Assembly (NCBI RefSeq): GCF_014633365.1
Contig: NC_068346.1
Coordinates: forward strand, 33,088,639-33,152,638
From: Diospyros lotus
Taxonomy: Eukaryota; Streptophyta; Magnoliopsida; Ericales; Ebenaceae
Length of the DNA: 64,000 nt
Direction: 5' to 3'
A program made the translations under genes and the position numbers. Positions within the stretch are counted from its first letter, which is position 1, and each line of letters starts with the position of its first letter. This document shows, one piece after another, positions 47,665-58,081 of this stretch. A model generated the notes under the pieces. The model saw only the letters and a program-made list of their open reading frames with translations, had not been told where the DNA came from and did no database searches.

Positions 47665-47669
47665 CCTAT

Positions 47670-48442
47670 GATATCTCTTTCCTTTATATTGGGAATTGAC
47701 ATTTCAATCTGAATCCAACTTGATGTTAGGTTCTAGATTTGGAAGATAAATTATGACAATTGATGGTGAAGGGTGCGATAAAAGAAGATGTAATAGTGGT
47801 CAATTGCAAAGGGTTAAACTTGTTTTTGATATCCTAAAAGGAAGAAGAGAAAGAAAGAAAATGAGAGGGAAGAAAGAGAGATAACAAAGATGATAGAGAG
47901 AGAGAAAATGAGAGGGAAGAAAGAGAGATAACAAAGATGATAGAGAGCAATGATTTAAATATAGAGATAAAATTATCAAATTGATGTGTTATTTTAACGG
48001 TGAGAGATTAGTGATATTTTTTAAAATATATGGTAATAGATAAAAATTAAGCAAACATCAATGATGATATGTGAAATTTAACCTTTGTTTGAAGAGTAAA
48101 TTGACCATATATTTCCTAAACTTTTGTTATTTGACTCAAATATTATTGAAATTTTAAAATTGACTCAACCCATCTCATAATATTTTTAAAATTAGCCATA
48201 ATATCTCTTATTATTATCAACGTTAAGTAAATTAATCATATACTCTCTGAACTTTGGGTCTTTTGTCTTCTTAAATTTTTTATATTTTTGACAAACCAAT
48301 CTTAACTACTTTTAGAAAGTTTAAGGATTAATTTAAAAATATTTATAGGATATAAAATCATTGTTTATAACATTATTAGTAACGAAAGAAGAATCGTAAC
48401 TAATTTTAACAAGTTTAAGGATTAATTTGTAACAAAGATTTA
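47670..48442. other. Intergenic with a 47-bp tandem duplication
   Basis: A purine-rich segment around ATGAGAGGGAAGAAAGAGAG is present twice at 47855-47947 with a 47-bp period. No gene is seen. Confidence 0.6.
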
Positions 48443-48678
48443 TGATATGTTTGATAGTATAAAAAATACAAAGAAAATGTCACATCTAAGGATTTGAATT
48501 TCATCTTTAGTGTTTGACACACTATAATTTTTTATAAAATTGAATTTCATGATATAATCATTAAAATATGTTTTTGGATATTTTTCACGAAAAATTTCAT
48601 CTAGAAAGAGATGATTTTTGTTTTTTATATAAGTTGAAAAATATTTTTCTATCTAACTAAATGCTATTAAACACAACC
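48443..48678. mobile_element. Tourist-like MITE family A, copy 2
   Basis: TTA at 48440-48442 and 48679-48681 flanks TGATATGTTTGATA and, inverted from the right, GGTTGTGTTTAATA. The body is the reverse complement of the copy at 29892-30140. It ends about 355 bp before the KIN17 start codon. Confidence 0.75.
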
Positions 48679-49033
48679 TTATTAGGATATGATATACAAT
48701 CATTTTGCATAATGTCATTTGTAACAAAAAAATATCGTAATTAATTTTAACAAGTTGAAGTATTAACTGACAAATATTTAGAATTTAAAAAATACATTTA
48801 AATTAAATAACTAAAATTTAAAGAGTGGCCGTTTTTAATTTATTCTAATTTAAACGATGCCTTAGGAGACGAGACACCTTACTCCAACACAGCCGAGGGT
48901 TCAATCCCCGCCACCGGCACGACATTAGGGCAAACCGTGAAACTTTTTGCTTTCTATCATAGAAAACGAGCTTTAAAATCATTGCTCCGGTGTCCGGCCA
49001 GTGAGAAATTTTGGCTTCCGGCGAAGGATTCCG

Positions 49034-50227
49034 ATGGGGAAGAACGAGTTTCTGACTCCCAAGGCTATAGCGAATCGAATTAAAGCCAAGGGTCTCCAGA
49101 AGCTGCGATGGTACTGCCAGATGTGCCAGAAGCAATGCCGGGACGAGAACGGCTTCAAGTGCCACTGCATGAGCGAGAGCCACCAGCGCCAGATGGAGGT
49201 TTTCGGCCAAAATCCGAACCGGATCGTTGACGGCTATTCCGAGGAGTTCGAGTCCTCCTTCCTGGAGCACATGAAGCGCAGCCACCGCTTTAGCCGCGTC
49301 GCCGCCACCGTCGTCTACAACGAGTACATCTCCGATCGCCATCACGTTCACATGAATTCTACGCAGTGGGCTACGCTGACCGAGTTCGTCAAGTACTTGG
49401 GGCGCACCGGCCAGTGCAAGGTTGAGGAGACCCCCAAGGGGTGGTTTATTACGTACGTCGATAGGGATTCCGAGACCCTTTTCAAGGAAAAGATGAAGAA
49501 CAAGCGAATTAGGGCTGATATAGCGGATGAGGAGAAGCAAGAGAGAGAAATTAGGAGGCAAATCGAGATGGCGGAGCAATTAAAGCCTTTGGGTAATGAG
49601 ACAGCTGAGCCATTGGAATCTGAGCCAAAGGTGCTGGCAAAATCAGAGAGTGGGGAAAAGATTGTGCTTAGTCTAGGCGCATCCTCTAAACCTGTTGGTA
49701 GAGAGAGAGTTGGGAGTTCTAAGTTGGTTTTTGAAGAACCAGAAATTGATGCCAAGAATGGGAAAGTTAAACAAAACGGGAAATCAGGAAAAATAGGGGG
49801 TGCAAGTAGGACGGCATTGGATGATTTGATGAAAGAGCAAGAGAAGGCCAAGGAACGGATTAATAGGAAGGATTATTGGTTGTGTGAGGGAATTATCGTG
49901 AAGGTCATGAGCAAGGCGTTGGCTGAAAAGGGGTACTATAAACAGAAGGGTATTGTCCGCAAGGTGATTGAGAAGTATGTTGGGGAAATTGAGATGCTTG
50001 AGAGCAAGCATGTGCTGAGGGTTGATCAGGAAGAGCTCGAAACGGTAATTCCCCAAATTGGGGGGCTTGTGAAGATAGTTAATGGGGCTTATCGTGGATC
50101 AAATGCAAGGTTACTAGCAGTGGATACAGATAATTTCTGTGCCAAGGTTCAGATTGAGAAAGGAATATATGATGGCAGGGTGCTCAATGCTGTTGAATAT
50201 GAAGATATTTGCAAAATAGTTCAATGA
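49034..50227 (+). CDS. KIN17: KIN17-like DNA/RNA-binding protein
   Basis: An intronless frame of 397 residues, close to the usual KIN17 length of about 400. The start is set at ATG 49034 because MGKNEFLTPKAIANRIKAKG is the conserved family N-terminus. The 11 codons before it open with GTG and are not conserved. The N-terminal zinc finger uses C28, C31, H44 and H50 (WYCQMCQKQCRDENGFKCHC). A winged-helix domain follows (about 51-160, with EFVKYLGRTGQCKVEETPKG), then a charged, helical stretch (about 160-195). The C-terminus (about 285-397) carries SH3-like domains, including a KOW-type motif (VKIVNGAYRGSNARLLAV). KIN17 proteins are nuclear, bind curved DNA and RNA, and are linked to replication, DNA-damage response and splicing. 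No frame damage is seen. The first half is GC-richer than the flanks, which explains long antisense frames. Confidence 0.95.
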   Translation: MGKNEFLTPKAIANRIKAKGLQKLRWYCQMCQKQCRDENGFKCHCMSESHQRQMEVFGQNPNRIVDGYSEEFESSFLEHMKRSHRFSRVAATVVYNEYISDRHHVHMNSTQWATLTEFVKYLGRTGQCKVEETPKGWFITYVDRDSETLFKEKMKNKRIRADIADEEKQEREIRRQIEMAEQLKPLGNETAEPLESEPKVLAKSESGEKIVLSLGASSKPVGRERVGSSKLVFEEPEIDAKNGKVKQNGKSGKIGGASRTALDDLMKEQEKAKERINRKDYWLCEGIIVKVMSKALAEKGYYKQKGIVRKVIEKYVGEIEMLESKHVLRVDQEELETVIPQIGGLVKIVNGAYRGSNARLLAVDTDNFCAKVQIEKGIYDGRVLNAVEYEDICKIVQ

Positions 50228-52668
50228 GATCGTGTATGGAATTTTATTGTTTTCCATAGTGCACTAAGTCCTTACCTTACTATTACTTTAGATTGATAAA
50301 TTGTGGTATGCAATTCTGATTTCAATCAAAATAATTTCATGTTTTGTTGTAAACATGTTTGTCAAGTGTGCATGTATCTTTTATGAATTTAGTAAAATGT
50401 TGCATTTGAGATATTATGCATTTCATATTTTCAAAAGCTTAATTTCTTCTAGTTTGTTCTCTTTGTCCTAATATATTTGATGTGTCTTGGTGAGCTAATC
50501 CGTCATTTGTCTGCTCGCTTAAAGCTAAAGTTTTGTTGGAAATGTATTCCATGATTCATTTGATTGTTTTAGTATATAGTTATTTGCGAATGCTTGATCA
50601 TATTAGTACATGTTATTTTGTGTATTGAAGATACATATGGTGTTCTGTTGGTATTACTTGCATATTCTGAATGCATGTAGAAGTTACACATGGATTGTCT
50701 TTCTTAATGAATGGTGATTGAGGATTTGGAAACCATCAGATGTCTCTTTAGTACTTGTAGGTTTTCTCATCCAAAGTCTTGAGATATCAGGAATTTTATG
50801 AATTACTTAGAATGTGAATGTTCTTTTGGGTCATTGAACTTTAGTTATAGAAAAACCCTTCTAATGCAAAGATAAAGATGTACATATTAATCTTCCTTAG
50901 ACTATCTAATAACTTTGACATTATGCGTTCGGTTGCCCTTTAGACTGTAAAACTTTAGTTCATGCAACATGATCTACTGCATTTATATGTTATTATGCTA
51001 CATTTTTTATTGCTCAAGTCATGAAGGTTTTTGCCATTGTGGCAGATTGAATATACCCTTTTTAAAAACTTCTTCACTTCAGTAAAATTATGGTACCTGG
51101 AAGACTTCTACATTGAATATGCTTGGTTAACTGGCTGACACGTGGATAAAATATTGCCGTACACCTCTAGTAGCACTTGTTCTCACATCTTAGTCTCATA
51201 AGCCATGAGGATTAATTGGACTTTTAGGAAACTCCTGGTTTGTTTGGTCTCTCTCCATTGGTCACTCTGTTTGAGCTTGCCCATCTGTGCTCAACCCAAT
51301 ATGCTTGGACTACTCTTGCCATGTCAAGTATATCTGTGCTTGAGTGTACTCCATTTATACCTTTACTTAATTCTCTGATAGCACACTTATGGTCCTACTT
51401 AGATCTAGGTAATTGACATCGAGGAATTAAGAACATGGCATGTTTGCCATTAGATTTTTTCTGTTTCTTTTCTTTTTTTTTTAAATTCATTGGACTAAAG
51501 AATTTCATTTGTTTAGGATTGGAATTTCTATTTCTATTTTAAAAATTTTCCTAATTGGATACTGCCAAATATGATATATACATATATGGAGTCACAAATT
51601 TGAGGAATTTCTCTAGATCTTGTAATAATGAATGCAAATGGGTTGTCATCTTTGCCTTTTATTGTACCCCTTTCCTTGAATCTTGTGGTTTGGTGGCCAG
51701 AGTTTTATTTGAAGGCTTTTGTTCTACAGTTAACACAAAGATATCTCCATTTAAAGGCAATTTCAGAATATTTATGTATTCTCATAATTTCCGAAGTTAG
51801 GAGTTCAAAAGCTAACATCATCTTGTACTTGGGAAACTTCAAATCTCCCTCAAATACCATCTTGGCAAGAGTCACTAAGCTACATGTATGAGAGCTGAGC
51901 CTTATGGTAAGCGATGGTGGCTTCAGGTGCCAATTGGTCATTGGATGGCTGGTGAGGTATGGGAATGGATGTAGGCATCCTAGCTTGAGTATGGCATGAA
52001 GGTTGGAGAGAGGCTTCAACCTTTGGTGCCTAAGAGAACCTCAATGGCAAATTTATCATGGCAATACGTACTCTATTCCCCTTGCTTGGCACAATGGAGA
52101 GTTGACTTCTCACTTTAAAGTCATTAAGATGTCACTATCAACCTCATAGTGGTTGTGATGTAGAATCATTAGAGAAGTTCTTTGATTATTTAGTTTTAAG
52201 TGTCCTTTGTTCTATTTTATATTTTTTCTTTCAAAATGGCCTTTGCCTTCAGGACGAGGCTCAGTTAAAGAAATGAGAATTTGTGTGGCTGTTACCCCTC
52301 CCCATAGATGCTGATTGATTGTTTGAGAGCCAATGATTCAGTTCTTAAACTCAACAGCCCCATTTGGTAATAATATCATAATCTACTTATAAAAAAAAAT
52401 TCCATCTAGCCTTTGATTGTTTATGAGTTCGGATAGTTGAGATTAGATGGGTTACTTAGAAATCAAGGGCTCGGACTTAACGTCTGCCTTAACCCTCATG
52501 TAAATAGTCTTTTTAGGACTAATTACGAGCAACCGTCTTATTCTTTTTTATAACTTAGAGGTTTACAAACTCTAAACCCTGTTTTTCTCATTCCACCTTT
52601 AGTCTCTACTTGATTTTGGCTCCTGTTTTGCTATTTTTTGCTCTTTGTACTTCCACACTATGTCAAGT
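50228..52668. other. 3' flank of KIN17 and intergenic DNA
   Basis: AT-rich sequence that should include the KIN17 3' UTR. Frames near 51555-52019 have no recognised motif and overlap in both strands. The stretch 52330-52660 may be part of an LTR, since a degenerate primer site follows it. Confidence 0.45.
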
Positions 52669-54272
52669 TGGTATCAAAGTGAAAGAGAACCTAAGGCTAC
52701 ATTAAAATTTTAAATTTTAAGCCATGGTTGAGCATGGTAGAGTACGTGGAAGAGGAAACCAAGCCCAACTTACAAAATTGGCTGAGATGATTTATGATTG
52801 AAGTTTTATCATGAACTATTAAAACTTTACAGTGACAGGAACTGTTGGAACCTGTATGGAGAAATTGGAATGTGATCATGATCCTTTGGACATACTGAAA
52901 GGTGGTCTGGAAGATAAGACTAGGGATCAAGGAGATGAAAATTCCTTCTATTATGTTATACCTGCTAATTGTGGCAGGAAGCAAATTGGAAGCGTGGTTG
53001 TCACATGCCCTTGAATTGAATGGGGGGAGCATGCTGAAGATTATTTGGGTTAGGAGGTTAACTAGTATTTTGAATGGATGCCGATGGGTGAAAATATGAA
53101 AGTGCTTTTGTGAAACTTAGATGAAGAGACTTGCACTTCAATGGTGAAAGAGTTGAATAGCAGCGTGCATGACAGGGCAAGCCAAAACTTAGCACCTGGG
53201 AGCACATGAAAGCAAGGATGTGAAACAATTTTTACCAGTTGATTATGCTATATATGGAGTTGTATTAAAGCCAAAACTTAGCACTTGGGAGCAAAAGAAA
53301 GCAAAGATGCGAAAGGAATTTTATTAGTTGATTATGCTATAGAGTTGTTTGAAAATACACTGAAATAGATCAGAATGACTGTTAAGGACTGAGTATAAAT
53401 ATGGCCAAGTGGTTTGAATATATATAAATAATTTATTTTTTATACTTTTCTATTGCCTTCTGTCCATAAATCTCATAATAAGCACCCAAAGATTCATAGT
53501 GAACTTTGATGGGAGCTTCTCTTGAGGAATAACTCATTGATCTAGTCGCCACCAGAGCCACAAAAGGCTATCTAAATTGATTTGTTTCTGTTGATAAGCT
53601 CCAGTTGCATCATAAGGATTACAAAAAAAGGGACTCTTTTTCCTTTTGAGTTCGAAAACCTATCTATGCTTTGGACCTACATGAAAATTTTCACACACTC
53701 AAATAGAATAGCATGACTGTTAAGGAGTATACCTTTGAGTTCAAAAACCTATTCAGTGAGTGGGGTTGGTTTAAAAGAAAATAGTTAACAGATGGCTTCT
53801 GCTAGCTTGAATATTAATTTTAGAGAAGAGATGGGAGTTATTCACTTATTTAATGTGGAAAATGCTCAGCAATATACTATAATGGCTAAAAAAGGGGTAA
53901 TGTCTTATAGTGCAAGGACACTCATGTATGACTGGGCTGATGATGGTTCACGATGTAATATTAGTGATCGACAGTCTGCAATAACCAATAAAGCGAGTGT
54001 GGGAAGTGACAGAGGGAAGAAAGTGTTGCGTACCTAGGGTTTGTATTGGAAATTGCAAGAATGAGGGGGGAAATTTGGCAGAAGTGTAGGGAGAATCAGA
54101 AGAACAGGAAGTGAGGGAGAGAAAGATCGAGAGAGAGATGAGAGAGAATTTGGAAGAGAGAAATCAGAAATATTTTAAATGTATTCATCCATGTCTATGA
54201 GTTATGCTGGATCAGTCTTATAGATAGCAGTGATTTGGCGCCAATAGGGCTGCCAAATATTCAAACCAGGTA
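52669..54272 (+). mobile_element. Decayed, rearranged gypsy gag region
   Basis: TTGGTATCAAAGTG near 52668 resembles a tRNA-Met primer site. A frame MVEHGRVRGRGNQ follows at about 52723. Gag words then occur out of order and repeated: PKLSTWEHMKARM with KQFLPVDYA near 53185-53250, a second copy PKLSTWEQKKAKMRKEF near 53272-53330, and MTVKEYTFEFKNLFSEW near 53720-53765 with an earlier partial copy of EFENL. Many stops are present. Neither LTR was defined, and the pieces may come from several duplications. Confidence 0.5.
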
Positions 54273-54277
54273 TAACA

Positions 54278-54588
54278 TGACATGACCCTAGGGTTTAGCT
54301 AGGGTCTAGGAAGGAATTTGGATAAGAATTAAGAGGAAGGAAGAGCAGAAAGGGAGGGAAAGGAAGAACAGAACAGAATTGAGGGAGAGAGAGAGAAAAG
54401 CCGTGGGAGAGTATTGAGAGAGGGATTGAGATTCAAATCATTCATTAAGCTCATTTCTCTAACTACTAAAGCCTATTTATAGGCTTACAATTGAAGATGC
54501 TAATAACAACAACATAAAATGCAACTAATAAGGAAAATACATGACATGTATTATTAATATATCCTTGGGGTTCCTTGGGGTCGTGACA
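54278..54588 (-). repeat. 3' LTR of the gag-only element
   Basis: Downstream LTR when read on the minus strand. Its outer-inner order is confirmed by the adjacent purine tract at 54589-54602 (GAAGGGGTGGGGAT on the minus strand). It carries a short GGGGTTCCTT insertion absent from the other LTR. Confidence 0.85.
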
Positions 54589-54858
54589 ATCCCCACCCCT
54601 TCAAACAATTCTTGTCCTCAAGAATTGATAGTTGTTGATCCCATTCCTCAGCCGATTCCAACCTTAGCAATCTGGTTTCTTCTTCGCATTTTTTTGTGCT
54701 TATCTCGTATCTTCCTTTTCTTTTGCTTCTTTGTGTCTTTTTCTTCCAAAACATCAGTACTATGACTTGCTGCAACAGCAAGTCCAGCCATCCCCCAAAT
54801 TCTGATTTCCATTGAGAATGGTTCCAATTGATCCGTTATAGCTGCACCCATATCACTT

Positions 54859-55760
54859 TCAATCATAGAAAGGAATTCCAGATTTTGTTGCAGGCCAAAA
54901 TCTGATTCGGCGTTGCAGCTCTCCAACTAAAAGAGGAATAAACAAAACAACAAGAGTTTTGTTCCCCTCAACAAAATTTTCATTGTAATCTTCAAACTCC
55001 GAGGTTGGCGTAGTCATATCCTCTCCCTTCTTCACAACCTCTTCTCCTTCCTTATCTTCAATAGAGACTTCCTGGACCTCCATGTCAACTATCCCTTCTC
55101 CAATATCCGAACTTCTAAACCGTGTGGCAGCAACCTCCTTTTCCCTCATCTTTTGAACCATATGGTTGTTCTCAGCAGCTGCAGTATTGTGCAAGTCCTC
55201 AGCCTCCTGCTTTTTCCTTTGGTCTAAATCTTCATCGATTGCATTTTTTCCTTCAACAACTTCAGTATCAGCTTCCTTAGAACGGTCGTTAAGTAGTTCC
55301 AGCCCGGATTTTTCCGTTAAAGCTCCTTTAGCTACATATGGTCCTTTACAAACTTGCGAGCTGCTCTTACGATAACTTTCCGGTGGCAGTCCATGCTTTC
55401 TACAAATGGCTTCTAGTGCCAATTCTTGCAGCCTCGCTTTCTTCACAGCTTGTTCCACCGTAGTAGGGCAAAACATTTTCACACTAAGCCTTAACGCAAC
55501 GTCAAGACCATTAATGAATCTTGATACAAAGTAATGTTCTGACAAGGCTAGCTGAAAGCTCCACATCAATGCCCTTAATTCTTCAAACCTCTCTTGATAT
55601 TCAGTCCTATGCTAAAGATCTGTTTGATATTCTTCAAACCTCTCTTGATCCTTCTAGCTTAAAGAACTCCTCAATCACATCAATCATGTTCTTCTCCCCA
55701 AATTGGTCACACAGATCTTTAGCAAAGTCAGTCCACCTGACCTCCCCTTCCCTTGTTGCA
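54859..55760 (-). pseudogene. Gag of the gag-only element, interrupted
   Basis: The minus-strand reading gives RWTDFAKDLCDQFGEKNMID, VIEEFFKL, then EYQERFEELRAL and MWSFQLALSEHYFVSRFING, CPTTVEQAVKKARLQELALE, a retrotransposon gag domain. Between EFFKL and EYQERF a local duplication of AATATCAAGAGAGGTTTGAA-type sequence has brought in a TAG stop (55612-55614). From 55569 to 54859 the frame is open for 236 codons and ends in a glutamate/lysine-rich region with no zinc knuckle. Whether the stop is read through or the copy is dead cannot be told here. Confidence 0.75.
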
Positions 55761-57328
55761 GCACATAGTCCATCAGCCATCTCCTCATCCAATTCCTTGA
55801 AAATTCACTGCTGTAACAACCTCTTGTTCAGCTTCTAAGGATCTCTTCGGAAATTGATTCCGATACTAAAAATCAGCAACCCAAGCCAATGTAATTGCTG
55901 CTTCCAATTCAGTAACCTTAATCTGCTTCAGACATTGCCCTAGCAGTAGCCTAGATCTGAATCATCTTTTTAGTTGCTGCTAAATGGCCTCCAAATCAAT
56001 TTCTGAAATCTGATTAGGTTGTTTGGCCTTCAAGTTCACCGGAATTCATTCACTGAAAATTCAGTCACTGAAATTGCTTCGATAAATTGCCAAGACTTAC
56101 TGATAATCGATTGCTTCCAAATCCGCAACCTTAGCAGCTTCAAGTTTGGCCAACCTAATTCCACCTCAAACAAAATGCACTGAGATATGGATTTGGATCT
56201 GCTTGATTAACTCAAACAAGAATCAGCGGCCAAGGAGCTGCTCGATTAATTCGATCAAGTCAGCTGATAATTTCATCGAATTGAATCACACTCCGAGGTG
56301 CAGCGATTACTCAATATTCACTTCTGACCTAAGCTTCCATCTCGCCTCAATCTTACTTCAACAATCGAGGATCGAATTTGTGTTTGGCCTTCAATTTCGC
56401 CTACTCACAGCTTCCAACTTCACCAGAATTCCGTCATTGGAACCTCACAAATCTGCCTCGATCAGCCCTATCCTGATTCGCTTACTCCCAAGTAGCCACC
56501 GAGATGCAGCTAATGGATTGCACCTTCAACAATTCTGAGTCTCACCACGAAGAGCTGCCGGAATTACAATCGAATCGCAGCTATCCATACAGCCGAGTTC
56601 CCATCCACGAGGCTACCACCTACTTCGTCTTCAGCTTCTGGATTGCCTGAATTGCCTAGCCTTGCTTCGCTCCTAGCAACTGATCCGCAATCGACAGCCT
56701 TCCTTACTCCCACCTTGGTCACATGCAGTGACCTAGATTGGTTCCGAGAGTCGTTCGCCTTGTGTTACCTGCAATTCGGACCCTCACTAATCTGCCGAGG
56801 ACTATCGGATCTATTGCAGCTAAATTGTCACGATCCTACTTTGCGGTAGTCTTTCTAAGGAATCGATTGGTTTCTGTGGTTGCCAGAAACCAATCAGAAT
56901 TCGTTGATCACTGTCGGAACTCTCCCGACCCGCGTCATCTTCAATTCCAAGCGGAAATTGCTTTGCTCGGCTTCGCCTTCCAAATCTAAGTTCAACTCCG
57001 GCTTGCAACTGGTCGCTATCTACTCACAACCACCGCTAATCAAGATCCACAGTGGATTCGCCACCCAATCACCGTCCACTTCAAGCTTGCATCGTCGGAA
57101 ATCGCTTCTTATTCCCAAACTTTGCTTCCGATCGCGACAGCCTTCAAATTCCGAAAATCAACCTTCAAAATTTGCTGCACGGAATCGCCTTGGTCAATGG
57201 CTAAACTTCCGGATCACAGTCGAGGATAACTTGGTTTACTTCTGCTTCAAAAGTCAAACCAGAATGGCCAGAATTCATCGTCGATAATCGTCGGAATTTC
57301 TCACAAAGAAAATTGCCGGGGAACGATA

Positions 57329-57340
57329 GCTCTGATACCA
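57329..57340 (-). other. Primer-binding site (tRNA-Met)
   Basis: On the minus strand TGGTATCAGAGC, two bases inside the right LTR. It sets the element's orientation. Confidence 0.9.
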
Positions 57341-57342
57341 AA

Positions 57343-57653
57343 TGACATGACCCTAGGGTTTAGCTAGGGTCTAGGAAGGAATTTGGATAAGAATTAAGAG
57401 GAAGGAAGAGCAGAAAGGGAGGGAAAGGAAGAACAGAGTAGAATTGAGGGAGAGAGAGAGAAAAGCCGTGGGAGAGTATTGAGAGAGGGAATTGAGATTC
57501 AAATCATTCATTAAGCTCCTTTCTCTAACTACTAAAGCCTATTTATAGGCTTACAATTGAAGATGCTAATAACAACAACATAAAATGCAACTAATGCAAC
57601 TAATAAGGAAAATACATGACATGTATTATTAATATATCCTTGGGGTCGTGACA
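57343..57653 (-). repeat. 5' LTR of the gag-only element
   Basis: Upstream LTR when read on the minus strand, beginning TGTCACGACCCCAAGG. A TATAAATAGGC box lies near 57535-57545 on the minus strand and would fit a promoter. Confidence 0.85.
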
Positions 57654-58081
57654 TAACTGAAGGCTGCTGCCTTCTAGATACAATTGCCATCTACTTCTAA
57701 GTGCAAGTGGTTCAATCCAAACTACAGCAGATACAAACAAAAGCAGTATATCTATTATTTATTACTACTATACCCTTGGGAACATGACATAAAGTAGTGT
57801 TACGTGGAGCACTAAACAACTTTGGTTAGAGTGCTTCGACATAGATCATAGATTCAGTGTTTTAGCTGTAGAGAGAGGGGACACCGTTCCTATGCTTGTC
57901 AACAAAATCAGGTGAACCTAGCTGTGAGTTTGAAGATGAAATAGATGACATGTTAGAACCTATTTATAATGAATATCATATTGAGAAAACTGTAGTGGAT
58001 ATCTATCTAGTTCAGGGGTGGTCTTTCGTGATTTGAAGAGTGATGACAACAACCAAAGAGGAGAAGAAAGATAGGAGGAGA
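57654..58081. other. Spacer between two retroelement insertions
   Basis: No clear gene. Broken translations suggest an older repeat, which may be the continuation of the decayed element at 52669-54272 into which the gag-only element jumped. Confidence 0.35.

Larger units (their letters stand above)
54278..57653 (-). mobile_element. Gag-only gypsy retrotransposon with near-identical LTRs
   Basis: Two 311-bp LTRs (54278-54588 and 57343-57653) end in TGACATGACCC and GGTCGTGACA on the plus strand. They differ by only a few substitutions and small indels. The minus strand is the sense strand: a tRNA-Met primer site sits inside the right LTR and a purine tract inside the left one. Flanks are TAACA and TAACT, a target duplication with one mismatch. 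The 2.75-kb interior carries a leader of about 1.5 kb, a gag domain and an acidic tail, but no protease, polymerase or integrase. It would depend on another element's enzymes. Confidence 0.88.

Noticed and set aside
48855..48925. tRNA-like text (GGGTTCAATCCCC) upstream of KIN17
   Set aside because: The T-arm-like part is imperfect and no acceptor stem, D arm or A box can be folded around it. At most it is a relic.
48845..49579. 244-codon minus-strand frame
   Set aside because: It is antisense to the GC-rich first half of KIN17 and its upstream flank, with leucine/alanine-rich shadow composition and no domain.
49348..49851. 167-codon minus-strand frame
   Set aside because: Also a shadow of KIN17 on the opposite strand. 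The plus-strand protein is conserved.
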